Origin: Chloroflexota bacterium
GTDB lineage: Bacteria; Chloroflexota; Dormibacteria; Dormibacterales; Dormibacteraceae
Assembly: GCA_005880915.1 (NCBI GenBank)
Contig: VBIW01000042.1
Span: 47,255 to 111,254 of the forward strand
Reading direction: 5' to 3'
DNA length: 64,000 nucleotides
Below the pieces are notes generated by a model. It saw only the letters and a list, made by a program, of their open reading frames with translations, made no database searches and was not told the DNA's origin. Below are positions 8,429 to 18,017 of this stretch, piece by piece; positions within the stretch are counted from its first letter, which is position 1; every line of letters begins with the position of its first letter. The position numbers were made by a program, and so were the translations under genes.

Positions 8429-9008
8429 TAGGAAAGGCCAGGTGACCAGGAAGAGCAAGGAGACTCAGCTAAAGGCGAGAGTCGACCTCGACGGGCGCGG
8501 GCGCACTGACGTGTCGACCGGCCTTCCCTTCCTCGATCACATGTTGGAGCAGGTCGCGCGCTACGGAAGTTTCGACCTGAAGCTCAGCGGGGCGGGCGAC
8601 CTGCACGTGGACCCTCATCACCTGGTCGAGGACGTGGGCATCGTCATGGGCCAGGCGCTCTCACAGGCGCTGGGCGACCGCGATGGCATCGCACGTTTCG
8701 CGTCGGCGTACGCGCCGCTCGATGAATCGCTGGCGCGTGTCGTGATCGATCTGGGCCGCAGGCCCTTCCTCTCCTACAACGTGCCTTTGCGCGGCCGCAT
8801 CGGCACAGTCGAGGCCGAGGTGCTCGACGAGTTCTGGAAAGCCCTGTCGATCCACCTCGGAGCGACGATTCACGTCGACCTGATCCGGGGTCGCAACCGG
8901 CACCACATCGCGGAGGCCACGTTCAAGGCGCTGGGCCTGGCATTGCGGGACGCCATCGCGCCCGGCGGCCGGGCTGGGGTTCCGTCATCGAAGGGCCTGC
9001 TGGGTTGA
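8421..9008 (+). CDS. hisB: Imidazoleglycerol-phosphate dehydratase HisB
   Basis: This monofunctional dehydratase of about 195 residues converts imidazole glycerol phosphate to imidazole acetol phosphate. The metal-binding signatures STGLPFLDHMLEQ, DPHHLVEDVGIVMG and the C-terminal NRHHIAEATFKALG are intact. The phosphatase domain found in bifunctional enterobacterial HisB is absent. The start is either the TTG at 8421 or the GTG at 8442, which has a purine-rich AGGAAAGG just before it and also gives a normal N-terminus. The stop overlaps the hisH start. Confidence 0.95.
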   Translation: MSSRKGQVTRKSKETQLKARVDLDGRGRTDVSTGLPFLDHMLEQVARYGSFDLKLSGAGDLHVDPHHLVEDVGIVMGQALSQALGDRDGIARFASAYAPLDESLARVVIDLGRRPFLSYNVPLRGRIGTVEAEVLDEFWKALSIHLGATIHVDLIRGRNRHHIAEATFKALGLALRDAIAPGGRAGVPSSKGLLG

Positions 9009-9598
9009 TCGCGATCGTCGACTACGGCGTCGGCAACATCCGCTCCGTGGAGCGCGCGCTCGTCCACGTCGGTGCGGAGGCGCGCTTGACCGCCGATGCG
9101 GCCGAGCTGAAGCACGCTGATGGCATCGTCCTGCCCGGTGTCGGGGCGTTTGCGCCCGCGCTCGCCAAGCTGTCCGAACACGGCCTGGGTCGCGCGGTCG
9201 TGGACCTGGCGCGGCGGGGCAAGCCGGTGCTCGGCGTGTGCCTCGGCTATCAACTCATGTTCGAGTCGTCGTCGGAGCGTGGACTTCACGAAGGCCTCGG
9301 CCTGCTGCCCGGCCGCGTGGTCGAGGTCAGCAACAGCGAGCGCCTGCCGGTGATCGGTTGGTGCCGCACGACGCAGACCGCGCCTTCGCCGCTCTGGGAG
9401 GGCATCGCAGACCATTCCTATTTCTATTTCGTGCACTCGTTCACGCCTGACGCGGCAAGCGGTGCCATCGGCTGTTCCGACCACTCGCCGGCGGCGGCCG
9501 CCGCCAAGGAAAACGTGATGGGGACGCAGTTTCACCCCGAGAAGAGCGGCGCCGACGGCCTGCGTATATACGCGAATTTTCTCGCCCTGTGCGGGTGA
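9005..9598 (+). CDS. hisH: Imidazole glycerol phosphate synthase glutaminase subunit HisH
   Basis: This class-I glutamine amidotransferase of 197 residues supplies ammonia to HisF. The nucleophile Cys79 is in GVCLGYQLMF, and the His177/Glu179 pair is in QFHPEKSG. The N-terminus IAIVDYGVGNIRSVERAL is standard. The start is a TTG overlapping the hisB stop. Unlike the other junctions in this operon, about 88 bp containing a duplicated palindrome separate it from hisF, and hisA, which commonly lies here, is missing. Confidence 0.95.
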   Translation: MIAIVDYGVGNIRSVERALVHVGAEARLTADAAELKHADGIVLPGVGAFAPALAKLSEHGLGRAVVDLARRGKPVLGVCLGYQLMFESSSERGLHEGLGLLPGRVVEVSNSERLPVIGWCRTTQTAPSPLWEGIADHSYFYFVHSFTPDAASGAIGCSDHSPAAAAAKENVMGTQFHPEKSGADGLRIYANFLALCG

Positions 9599-9605
9599 AT
9601 TCGGT

Positions 9606-9668
9606 GCGTTTGGCGCCTAACGCGCCCCTTGCATCGGGGCCTTGCGCGCGTTTGGCGCCTAACGCGCC
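9606..9668. repeat. Perfect 21-bp direct repeat with GGCGCC palindrome between hisH and hisF
   Basis: The same 21 bases occur at 9606-9626 and 9648-9668, 42 bp apart (about four helical turns). Each copy contains the 18-base near-palindrome GCGTTTGGCGCCTAACGC, whose only mismatch is one symmetric T/T pair. The segment between them (CCCCTTGCATCGGGG) is itself a small hairpin. Related TTTGGCGCC palindromes occur at 47.99-48.11 kb. A protein-binding site pair or an interspersed repeat are both possible. Confidence 0.7.
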
Positions 9669-9686
9669 TGTCACGTGGCGAGCCTG

Positions 9687-10444
<758 letters not shown>

Positions 10445-10448
<4 letters not shown>

Positions 10449-10747
10449 GTCCCGATTTCTCGAAAGGCGTGGTGCCGGCGGTGGTGCAGAACGCAGAGAC
10501 CGGCAAGGTCCTGATGGTCGCGTACATGGACGAGGAGTCGTGGAAGAAGACGCGCGAGACGGGACAGGCGTGGTTTCACTCCCGCGAGCGCGGACTTTGG
10601 GAGAAGGGGGCCACCTCGGGCAACACCATGGAGGTCCTCGAAGTCCGACTCGACTGCGATCTCGACACGGTGCTGCTGCGGGTAAAGCCGGCCGGCCCGG
10701 CGTGCCACACAGGCGCCGAGTCGTGCTTCTTCAACTCGGCGGACTGA
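10445..10747 (+). CDS. hisI: Phosphoribosyl-AMP cyclohydrolase HisI
   Basis: This is a monofunctional cyclohydrolase of 100 residues, hydrolysing the adenine ring of PR-AMP in the third histidine step. Visible family features are [34 protein letters not shown] and the metal-binding region [26 protein letters not shown]. The HisE pyrophosphatase domain is not fused and hisE is not nearby. The GTG start overlaps the hisF stop. It is the last gene of the his operon; the arginine operon begins only about 40 bp later. Confidence 0.95.
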
Positions 10748-10756
10748 CCGCATGTT

Positions 10757-10774
10757 TATGCAGTTCACTGTATA
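10757..10774 (+). promoter_or_regulatory. Candidate ArgR operator (ARG box) before argC
   Basis: TATGCAGTTCACTGTATA is an 18-bp imperfect palindrome with arms TATnCAGT / ACTGnATA, the length of a single ARG box. It overlaps TATACT at 10771-10776, a good -10 hexamer about 10 bp before the argC start. No convincing -35 is seen. The argR gene is in the same operon, which supports autoregulated repression by ArgR, but the site is an inference. Confidence 0.45.
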
Positions 10775-10785
10775 CTCATGCGCTC

Positions 10786-11784
10786 GTGGCGACAAAGGTC
10801 AGGGTAGGGGTGGCCGGCGCAAACGGGTACGCGGGCATGACCGCTGTCCACCTGCTCGCGCGGCATCCGGGCGTGGAGCTGGCACAGCTCACCTCGCGCT
10901 CGTTCGCCGGTAAGCCCTACTCCGAGGTCTTTCCGCTCCTCGACCTGGCAGGCGAGTTCCTGGCCGAGCCTGCGCCCGATGGCCTCGATGTGATCTTCAG
11001 CTGCCTTCCGCACAACGTCGGGGCGGCGAAGGTCGGGGCATGGCTGGATTCCGGCATTCGCGTCATCGACATGAGCGCCGACTTCCGGCTGCACGACCAG
11101 TCGCTGTACCCAAAGTGGTACCGGCAGCCCCATCCCGCTCCGTCCCTGCTCGAGAAGGCGGTCTTCGGGCTTCCTGAGCTGCACGCGGCCGAGCTCGCTA
11201 AGGCTCAGCTCGTCGCGGTCCCAGGCTGCTATTCGACGGCTTCCATCCTCGCCCTCGCACCCGCGGTCTCGGCGGGACTCGTCGGGTCGGATATCGTGGT
11301 CGACGCCAAGTCGGGCGTGAGCGGCGCCGGCCGGTCCGTCGGCCTTGGAACGCAGTTCAGCGAGGTGAACGAATCACTTCATGCGTACGCGATCGATGGG
11401 CACCGCCATCTGCCTGAGATCGTCCAGGAACTGAACGGTGCGACAGTCACGTTCGTGCCTCACCTCGTGCCGATGACGCGCGGCATTCTTGCCACCTGCT
11501 ACTTCGACCTCAAAGGCTCGCCGGCTGAGCTCGAGGACGCTTATCGAGAGTTCTACGCCGGCCAGCCGTTCACGAAGGTGGTCGACAAGAGCCCGGCGAC
11601 CAAGCTCGCGAGCCACTCCAACCTCTGCCTGGTCAACGTCGCGGCACAGGGCCGCAAGGCGGTGGTGACGGCGGCTCTGGACAACCTGGTCAAGGGCGCG
11701 TCGGGCCAGGGCCTCGAGTGCTTCAACATCGCGTTCGGCTTCGACCGCACGACGGCGCTGGTGAGCCCGGTTCAATGGCCGTGA
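10786..11784 (+). CDS. argC: N-acetyl-gamma-glutamyl-phosphate reductase ArgC
   Basis: This NADPH enzyme of 332 residues reduces N-acetylglutamyl phosphate to the semialdehyde in arginine synthesis. The Rossmann start [24 protein letters not shown] is visible, followed by the active-site cysteine in [17 protein letters not shown] and the SGVSGAGRS segment. The frame is open far upstream, but the GTG at 10786 is chosen because it starts just before the nucleotide-binding fold and just after a plausible promoter. It is the first gene of argC-J-B-D-R-G-H and overlaps argJ by ten bases. Confidence 0.95.
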   Translation: MATKVRVGVAGANGYAGMTAVHLLARHPGVELAQLTSRSFAGKPYSEVFPLLDLAGEFLAEPAPDGLDVIFSCLPHNVGAAKVGAWLDSGIRVIDMSADFRLHDQSLYPKWYRQPHPAPSLLEKAVFGLPELHAAELAKAQLVAVPGCYSTASILALAPAVSAGLVGSDIVVDAKSGVSGAGRSVGLGTQFSEVNESLHAYAIDGHRHLPEIVQELNGATVTFVPHLVPMTRGILATCYFDLKGSPAELEDAYREFYAGQPFTKVVDKSPATKLASHSNLCLVNVAAQGRKAVVTAALDNLVKGASGQGLECFNIAFGFDRTTALVSPVQWP

Positions 11785-12992
11785 CGTACGCCCGAGGGTT
11801 TCGGGCCGGCACCGCCGCTTGTGGGATCAAGGCCTTCACCGCCGGCGCCTCGGCGATCCCCAGCGGCCAGAAGGACGACCTGTGCGTCATCCACTCCGCC
11901 TATCCCTGCGACACGGGCGGGGTGTTCACCACCAACAAGGTCAAGTCCGCCTCGGTGGTCATCGACCAGCTGCACCTCCAGCGCAACCGCGTGCAGGCTC
12001 TCACGATCAACTCCGGCAACGCGAACGCGTGCACTGGAGCCCAGGGTTTTCGCGACGCCCTGCTGATGGCGAAGCTATCCGCGGACCGGCTCGACCTCGA
12101 CCCTGACCAGGTCCTGGTCAGTTCGACCGGTGTGATCGGCCGCTTTCTGCCCATGGGCGCGATCAAGTCGGGGATCGCCGAGGCGTGCGGCAAGCTGAGC
12201 GATGCCAAGGGCGTCGACGCCGCCCGCGCGATCATGACCACCGACACGGTGCCGAAGACGGCGCAGCTCGACGTCGAGATCGGCGGGGCCAGGGTGCGGG
12301 TCGGCGGAATGTGCAAGGGCTCGGGGATGATCCACCCCAACATGGCGACCATGCTGGCCTACATCACGACCGATGCGGCGGTCGAACCCGGCTTGATGTC
12401 GACGTTCGTCAAGTCCATCGCCGACCGGAGCTTCAACCAGGTCACGGTCGACGGTGACAGCTCGACCAACGACAGCTTCCTGGTCCTTGCGAACGGGGCG
12501 GCAGGCAACGAGCCGATCAAGGCGGGAAGCGCCGAAGCCGAAGAGCTAAGGGCGGCGATGGAGCAGGTCGCCCGGGATCTTTCGCGCGCGATCGCAAGGG
12601 ACGGTGAGGGCGCGACCAAGCTGATCACGGTCAAAGTCGAAGACGCCCTCTCCGACAATGACGCCCGCACGGCAGCTCGGGCCGTCGCCTCCTCGAGCCT
12701 GGTCAAGACAGCAGTCCACGGCGGCGATCCGAACTGGGGCCGCATCGTGTGCGCGCTCGGCTACAGTGGCGCCGAGCTTGCGCTCGACCGTCTGCACCTG
12801 ACCGTCGGCGGACTTGTCGTGTTCGAGCGCGGAGCTGGAGTCGACGTCGACCTGGGGGCTGTCCGGCGGGCCTTTGAGCAGTCGGAAATTGAGATCGTGG
12901 CCACGCTCGGCCTCGGCAAGGGAAGGGCCGAGTCCTGGGGCTGCGACCTATCGGAGGAGTACGTGCGAATCAACGCGGACTACACGACATGA
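11775..12992 (+). CDS. argJ: Bifunctional ornithine acetyltransferase / N-acetylglutamate synthase ArgJ
   Basis: This 405-residue enzyme transfers the acetyl group from N-acetylornithine to glutamate and may also use acetyl-CoA, recycling the acetyl group of the pathway. Self-cleavage is expected before Thr192 in HPNMATMLAYITTD, and this motif is intact. NSGNANACTGAQG and the C-terminal GGDPNWGRIVCALGYSG also match. The ATG at 11775 lies within the end of argC. Having ArgJ explains the lack of argA or argE in this cluster. Confidence 0.95.
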   Translation: MAVTYARGFRAGTAACGIKAFTAGASAIPSGQKDDLCVIHSAYPCDTGGVFTTNKVKSASVVIDQLHLQRNRVQALTINSGNANACTGAQGFRDALLMAKLSADRLDLDPDQVLVSSTGVIGRFLPMGAIKSGIAEACGKLSDAKGVDAARAIMTTDTVPKTAQLDVEIGGARVRVGGMCKGSGMIHPNMATMLAYITTDAAVEPGLMSTFVKSIADRSFNQVTVDGDSSTNDSFLVLANGAAGNEPIKAGSAEAEELRAAMEQVARDLSRAIARDGEGATKLITVKVEDALSDNDARTAARAVASSSLVKTAVHGGDPNWGRIVCALGYSGAELALDRLHLTVGGLVVFERGAGVDVDLGAVRRAFEQSEIEIVATLGLGKGRAESWGCDLSEEYVRINADYTT

Positions 12993-13825
12993 CGTTGACC
13001 GTGGAGGAGCGCGCCAAGGTCCTCGTCGAGGCGCTGCCTTACATCAAGCGTTTCCACGGCCAGATCGTCGTGATCAAGGTCGGGGGAAACGCGATCGACC
13101 ATGCCCGCGACGAGACGCTGCTAGACGTCGTGCTTCTGCGCTACGTCGGCATGCAGCCGGTCTTGATTCACGGCGGTGGGCCCGAGATCAGCGCGATGAG
13201 TGAGCGACTCGGCCTCAAGCCCGAGTTCCGCAACGGCCTGCGGGTCACGGACGAGAGGACGATGGAGGTCGCGAAGATGGTGCTGACCGGCAAGGTCGGT
13301 CCGGACCTGGTCGCGGCGATTCACCGGCTCGGTGGTCAGGCCGTCGGCATGAGCGGCGAGGACGGGCCGACGATCATTGCCGAACCGCTCGACGAGTCGA
13401 TGGGATTCGTCGGCAAGGTGACCCAGGTCAACAAGGAGCCCATCACCGCCCTGCTCTCGCGCGGCTACATCCCGGTCATCGCATCGATCGGCCTTGGCTA
13501 TGACGGCCACGCGTACAACATCAACGCCGACACCGTCGCCGCAGAGATCGCGGTTGCGCTCAAGGCGGCCAAGGTGATCCTCCTCACGGACGTGCCTGGT
13601 GTTCAGGGCGTGGACGGTCAGGTGGTCGCCGTCCTGTCGAAGGAGGACGCCCGTCAGCGCATCGAGAAAGGCGAGGTGACCGGAGGGATGATTCCCAAGC
13701 TCGAGGCGTGCCTCCGCGCGCTCGACGGCGTGCCCCTCGCACATATCGTCGACGGGCGCACCAAGCACGCGCTGCTCCTCGAGCTGTTCACCGAGGCGGG
13801 GATCGGCACCATGGTCACGCCTTGA
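12989..13825 (+). CDS. argB: Acetylglutamate kinase ArgB
   Basis: This 278-residue amino-acid kinase phosphorylates N-acetylglutamate and is usually the arginine-feedback-inhibited step. The ATP-binding IVVIKVGGNAI, the substrate loop LIHGGGPEIS and the INADTVAAEIAVALKAAKVILLTDVPG segment are complete. An N-terminal helix (about the first 25 residues) precedes the kinase fold; such a helix is present in arginine-sensitive hexameric forms. The ATG overlaps the argJ stop. The end is five bases from argD. Confidence 0.96.
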   Translation: MTLTVEERAKVLVEALPYIKRFHGQIVVIKVGGNAIDHARDETLLDVVLLRYVGMQPVLIHGGGPEISAMSERLGLKPEFRNGLRVTDERTMEVAKMVLTGKVGPDLVAAIHRLGGQAVGMSGEDGPTIIAEPLDESMGFVGKVTQVNKEPITALLSRGYIPVIASIGLGYDGHAYNINADTVAAEIAVALKAAKVILLTDVPGVQGVDGQVVAVLSKEDARQRIEKGEVTGGMIPKLEACLRALDGVPLAHIVDGRTKHALLLELFTEAGIGTMVTP

Positions 13826-13830
13826 GATCG

Positions 13831-14991
13831 ATGGCAACCACCTCCGAGCTCGCGGACCGTTACCTGATGCAGACCGGACGCCGGCTGCCCGTAACGTTCG
13901 TGCGCGGTCGGGGCTGCGTGGTCTACGACGATGCAGGTCGTGAATACCTCGACCTGGTCGCCGGCATTGCGGTCAACCTTCTCGGCCACGCACACCCCGA
14001 CGTGGTCGCAGCGGTCAGCAAGCAGGCCGGCGAGCTGATCCATACGTCCAACCTTTACTTCACTCAGCCGCAGGTCGAGCTGGCTCAGCGCCTCGTCGAG
14101 CTCTCGTTTCCGTCGCGGGTCTTTTTCTGCAATTCAGGCGCCGAGGCCAACGAGGCGGCGATCAAGCTCGCGCGTAAGTGGGGCGCGAAGAATCGCGATG
14201 GTGCCTTCGAGATCATCACCACCACAGGCTCGTTTCACGGCCGGACGCTGGCGACGGTGACGGCAGGCGGGCAGCACAAGTACTCCGATCCGTTCAAGCC
14301 GCTGCCTGGCGGTTTCGTCCACGTCCGCTACAACGACTTCGATGCCATCGAGTCGGCGACGACGCAGAGAACGGTCGCCGTGATGCTCGAGCCCGTGATG
14401 GGTGAGATCGGCATCATCCCTGCAGCGCCTGGCTACCTCCAGCGCGTCCGCGAGTGGTGCGACGAGAAGAACCTGCTCCTGATCCTCGATGAGGTGCAGA
14501 CAGGCCTGGGCCGGACTGGCCGCTGGTTCGCCCACCAGCACGCCGGCATCACACCGGACGTCATGACTCTGGCCAAGGGCCTGGGAGGTGGGATTCCGAT
14601 CGGCGCGTGCCTGGCCAACCCGCGGGCCGACGTGTTCGAGCCGGGCGACCATGGCTCGACGTTTGGCGGCAACCCGCTCGCATGCGCCGCCGCGTCCACG
14701 GTGCTGCATGTGATCGAGCGGGACGCGCTGGTCGGCCACGCGGCCGAGATGGGCGAGCTCCTGCACAGCTCAATCCAGGACCTCGGAGCGAAAGAGGTGC
14801 GTGGCCTGGGCTTGATGCAAGCGTTCGAGTTCGAAGAAGCGAAGGCAAAGCCGTTCCAGCAGTCATGCCTGGAGGCGGGCCTGATCGTCAACGCCGTGGA
14901 CGACCACACGGTGCGCCTGGTCCCGCCATTGATCCTCACCGCCACAGAGATCGAGCGCGCGCACGGGGTCTTGGCAAAGGTGGCCAGGTGA
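13831..14991 (+). CDS. argD: Acetylornithine aminotransferase ArgD
   Basis: This class-III PLP aminotransferase of 386 residues makes N-acetylornithine from the semialdehyde. The PLP lysine is Lys249 in TLAKGLGGGIPIGA. The Asp that contacts the pyridine ring is in LILDEVQTGLGRTG, and the phosphate-binding region is CNSGAEANEAAIKLAR. The frame is open upstream, but the ATG at 13831 follows the argB stop directly. A related aminotransferase function (hisC or dapC) cannot be excluded by sequence alone, but the context decides for ArgD. The stop overlaps argR. Confidence 0.94.
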   Translation: MATTSELADRYLMQTGRRLPVTFVRGRGCVVYDDAGREYLDLVAGIAVNLLGHAHPDVVAAVSKQAGELIHTSNLYFTQPQVELAQRLVELSFPSRVFFCNSGAEANEAAIKLARKWGAKNRDGAFEIITTTGSFHGRTLATVTAGGQHKYSDPFKPLPGGFVHVRYNDFDAIESATTQRTVAVMLEPVMGEIGIIPAAPGYLQRVREWCDEKNLLLILDEVQTGLGRTGRWFAHQHAGITPDVMTLAKGLGGGIPIGACLANPRADVFEPGDHGSTFGGNPLACAAASTVLHVIERDALVGHAAEMGELLHSSIQDLGAKEVRGLGLMQAFEFEEAKAKPFQQSCLEAGLIVNAVDDHTVRLVPPLILTATEIERAHGVLAKVAR

Positions 14992-15395
14992 CGACGACCA
15001 AGGCGGAGCGGCACAGCGCAATCCTCGAGCTCGTCAATCGCGGCTCGGCGCACACACAGCAGGACATTGCTGCGGCGCTCGCGCGGCGCGGAATGCGCAT
15101 CACCCAGGCGACCATCTCGCGCGACATCCAGGAGCTCGGCCTTGTGAGATCGGGCAGCGGCTATCGAAGCTCGGCGGCGCTGGTGCGCGAGCTCGTGCTT
15201 TCGGTTGAGATCGTCGAGCCGATAGCCGTCATCAGAACTCCGCCTGGGACCGCCAACCTCGTCGCCCGCCGCATCGACGAAGCCGGTCTTCCCGGGATTG
15301 CCGGCACGGTGGCCGGGGACGACACCATCATCGCCGTGCTGCGCAAGCCCGCCGCCGGCCGCGCGCTCAAGCAGCTCCTTGGCAATGCCTTCTAA
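14988..15395 (+). CDS. argR: Arginine repressor ArgR
   Basis: This 135-residue transcriptional regulator binds ARG boxes as a hexamer when arginine is present. The N-terminal winged helix contains TQQDIAAALARRGMRITQATISRDIQELGLVR, matching the ArgR DNA-binding signature. The C-terminal half has the oligomerisation and arginine-binding segment ending GTVAGDDTIIAVLRKPAAGRAL, with the GDD motif intact. It starts with GTG overlapping the argD stop and overlaps argG. Its place inside the operon matches actinobacterial clusters, where argF usually lies between argD and argR; here argF is absent. Confidence 0.94.
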   Translation: MTTTKAERHSAILELVNRGSAHTQQDIAAALARRGMRITQATISRDIQELGLVRSGSGYRSSAALVRELVLSVEIVEPIAVIRTPPGTANLVARRIDEAGLPGIAGTVAGDDTIIAVLRKPAAGRALKQLLGNAF

Positions 15396-16650
15396 AAAGC
15401 TCGTCAACGCCAAGAAGCTTGTCCTGGCCTACTCGGGGGGGCTCGACACCTCGGTCGCCATCCGATGGCTCAAAGACCAGGGTTGGGACGTGATCGCGTT
15501 CACGGTCGACCTGGGCGAGAAGAAAGACCTCGATGCGATCCAGGCGCGCGCGCTGAAGACCGGCGCGTCCGCCGCCTACGTGGCCGACGGCCGGCTCCCT
15601 TTCCTCCAGCTCTTCGTGTGGCCGTCGCTCCAGGCCGGAGCGGTATATGAAAAGGAATACCCGCTCGCGACCGCGCTGGGCCGGCCGCTGATCGCAGCGA
15701 TGATGATCGAGGTGGCGCGTCGCGAAGGCGCGCAAGCCGTTGCGCATGGCTGCACGGGCAAGGGCAACGACCAGGTCCGCTTCGACGTGGCAACCGCGGC
15801 GCTGGCGCCAGACCTGCAGGTCGTCGCGCCAGTGCGCGAGTGGGGGATGAACCGCGACGACGAGATCGAGTACGCGACCGAGCATGGGATCGAGGTCCCG
15901 GCGACGGTGCGCTCTCCTTACTCGACGGACGAGAACTTGTGGGGCCGCTCAATCGAAGCCGGCGTGCTCGAAGATCCGTGGGCGGAGCCGCCGAAGGACG
16001 TCTACGCATGGACCCGCGACGCGCGCCAGTGTCCTGACGAGCCGACCTACGTCGAGGTTACTTTCAAGGAAGGCGTCCCGGTCGCGCTCGACGGGAAGCC
16101 AACGACGGCGCTCGATCTCGTGACCGCGCTGAACAAGGTGGGTGGGGAGAACGGCGTCGGCCGGATCGACCACTTGGAGAACAGGCTCATCGGCATCAAG
16201 TCGCGCGAGATCTACGAGGCGCCCGCCGCGGTCCTTTTGCTCCAGGCCCACCAGGCGCTCGAGGACATCACGCTGCCCAAGGAGGTCGCGAGGTTCAAAG
16301 ACCTCGTCGCGCAGCAGTGGGCGCAGATGGTCTACGACGGCCTGTGGTTCAGCCCGCTCCGCGACGCCCTGTACGCCTTCGTCGCCGAGACCCAGCGTCA
16401 TGTCACGGGCGACGTGCGGATGAAGCTCTACAAAGGCTCCTCCCAGGTTGTGGGACGCAAGGCCCCGGAGCAGCTCTATCAGCTCTCACTCGCAACCTAT
16501 GGCAAAGGCGACGAGTTCGACCAGTCCGCCGCCGCGGGCTTCATCAAGCTGTGGGGCATGGGGGTGCGCACTTCGGCGCGCGTCCAGGGCCGGCTCCACG
16601 CGCGCGACTTCGGCAAGCTTCTGGGCGACGCGAAGAGGCTGACGCCATAG
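15385..16650 (+). CDS. argG: Argininosuccinate synthase ArgG
   Basis: This 421-residue ATP-dependent ligase joins citrulline and aspartate. The PP-loop KLVLAYSGGLDTSVAIRWL is near the N-terminus, with GCTGKGNDQVRFD and SPYSTDENLWGRSIEAG following as in all family members. The ATG at 15385 lies inside the end of argR. The frame upstream of it is an artefact of argR. The stop TAG is followed at once by argH, whose start codon is problematic. Confidence 0.96.
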   Translation: MPSKKLVNAKKLVLAYSGGLDTSVAIRWLKDQGWDVIAFTVDLGEKKDLDAIQARALKTGASAAYVADGRLPFLQLFVWPSLQAGAVYEKEYPLATALGRPLIAAMMIEVARREGAQAVAHGCTGKGNDQVRFDVATAALAPDLQVVAPVREWGMNRDDEIEYATEHGIEVPATVRSPYSTDENLWGRSIEAGVLEDPWAEPPKDVYAWTRDARQCPDEPTYVEVTFKEGVPVALDGKPTTALDLVTALNKVGGENGVGRIDHLENRLIGIKSREIYEAPAAVLLLQAHQALEDITLPKEVARFKDLVAQQWAQMVYDGLWFSPLRDALYAFVAETQRHVTGDVRMKLYKGSSQVVGRKAPEQLYQLSLATYGKGDEFDQSAAAGFIKLWGMGVRTSARVQGRLHARDFGKLLGDAKRLTP

Positions 16651-16667
16651 CGAACACAACCCGCAAG

Positions 16668-18002
16668 TTGTGGGGCGGTGCGTTCCGCCGCGGCTTGCTG
16701 CCCGAGCTCGAGCGATTCTCGTCCTCCCTGGCGATCGACTACGAGCTCTATCCCTATGACATTGCCGGAAGCATCGCCCATGTACGGGGGCTGGCAGCTG
16801 CCGGAGTGGTGTCGAAGTCGCGGCTGACCGCCATCGAGCGTGGCTTGCGGCGGATTAAGCGCGAGCTCGACGAGGGGGCGTTCAAGTTCAAGCCCTCGGA
16901 CGAAGACATCCACACGGCTGTGGAGCGCCGCCTGACCGAAATCACGCCTGCCGGGGCGGCGCTGCATACGGGGCGCTCCCGCAACGACCAGGTCGCTCTC
17001 GACCTCAGGCTTTACTGCCGCGATGCGGCGGTCGAGGCGATCGCTTCGGCGGCGCAGGTGATCTCGGGTCTGGCGAACAAGGCGGCGACGCACGCCGCGT
17101 GGCTGATGCCCGGCTACACGCATCTCCAGCGTGCACAGCCCGTGACCGTCGGCCATCACCTTTTGGCCCATGCAGAGCCGTTGCTCCGCGACGTGGGGCG
17201 TTTTCGGCACGCCTACGACGCAGCCGGCGAGATGCCGCTCGGCTCGGGCGCCCTCGCCGGGTCGACGCTGCCCCTCGCTCGGCGCGTGGTCGCCAGGGAG
17301 CTTGGCATGGAGGTTTTGACCGAGAACAGCATGGACGCGGTTTCCGACCGTGACTTTGCCCTCGACCTCGCATTCGCGTGCGTCGCCGCGTCCATCCATC
17401 TGAGCAGGCTCGGCGAAGACGTGGTCTTGTGGGCGAGCACGGAGTTTGGCTTCGTGAGGCTGGCCGACGAGATCGCCACCGGGTCGAGCCTGATGCCCCA
17501 GAAGAAGAACCCGGACATCGCCGAGCTCCTGAGAGGCAGGGCCGGTCGGTCGATCGGCGGCCTGGTGGCCCTGGCGACTGTGCTCAAGGGCCTTCCGCTC
17601 GCCTACGACCGGGATCTGCAGGAGGACAAGCCCGCGCTCTTTGCCGCGGTGGAGAACGTCCTCGACTCCCTGGGCGCCGCAGCACTGATGGTCGAGCACC
17701 TGGAGTTCGACCGGGAGCGGCTGGCGGCGGCGGCGGGCGATCCCGGCCTGCTGGCCACTGACGCGGCCGAGGAGCTGGTCCGCACGGGCGTGGCCTTCCG
17801 TCAGGCGCATGAGACCGTCGGGCGGCAGGTGCGGGACGGCAAGTTTGCCGCGCCGTGGCCGGCGAAAGCATCACTCGCCCGACGCGACCTGCCGGGCGCG
17901 CCGAACCCCGGCCGTGTGGCCGCCCGAGCGAGGGCACTGCGCCGAGAAGCTGCCGCCTTACGCCGCTGGGCTGAGAAACACCCTCCCACCCTCCCGAATT
18001 AG
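16668..18002 (+). CDS. argH: Argininosuccinate lyase ArgH (start uncertain)
   Basis: This lyase of the fumarase/aspartase superfamily releases arginine and fumarate. The N-terminal KLWGGAF, the HTGRSRNDQVALDLRLY segment, MPGYTHLQRAQPVTVGHHLLAHAE and the flexible signature loop GSSLMPQKKNPDIAELLRGRAGR are all present. No ATG or GTG exists near the expected start. The annotated TTG at 16668 removes the Lys of the conserved KLWGG motif. An ATA at 16647, overlapping the argG stop as ATAG, would give a better-matching N-terminus. The function is secure; the initiation codon is not. Confidence 0.9.
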   Translation: MWGGAFRRGLLPELERFSSSLAIDYELYPYDIAGSIAHVRGLAAAGVVSKSRLTAIERGLRRIKRELDEGAFKFKPSDEDIHTAVERRLTEITPAGAALHTGRSRNDQVALDLRLYCRDAAVEAIASAAQVISGLANKAATHAAWLMPGYTHLQRAQPVTVGHHLLAHAEPLLRDVGRFRHAYDAAGEMPLGSGALAGSTLPLARRVVARELGMEVLTENSMDAVSDRDFALDLAFACVAASIHLSRLGEDVVLWASTEFGFVRLADEIATGSSLMPQKKNPDIAELLRGRAGRSIGGLVALATVLKGLPLAYDRDLQEDKPALFAAVENVLDSLGAAALMVEHLEFDRERLAAAAGDPGLLATDAAEELVRTGVAFRQAHETVGRQVRDGKFAAPWPAKASLARRDLPGAPNPGRVAARARALRREAAALRRWAEKHPPTLPN

Positions 18003-18017
18003 TACAGTTCGGCCGCC

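Noticed and set aside
7097..8458. A 453-codon open frame on the minus strand opposite hisD
   Set aside because: Its product is Arg/Ala/Gly-rich without any family pattern, and the plus strand holds complete hisD. It is a shadow caused by high GC at third positions.
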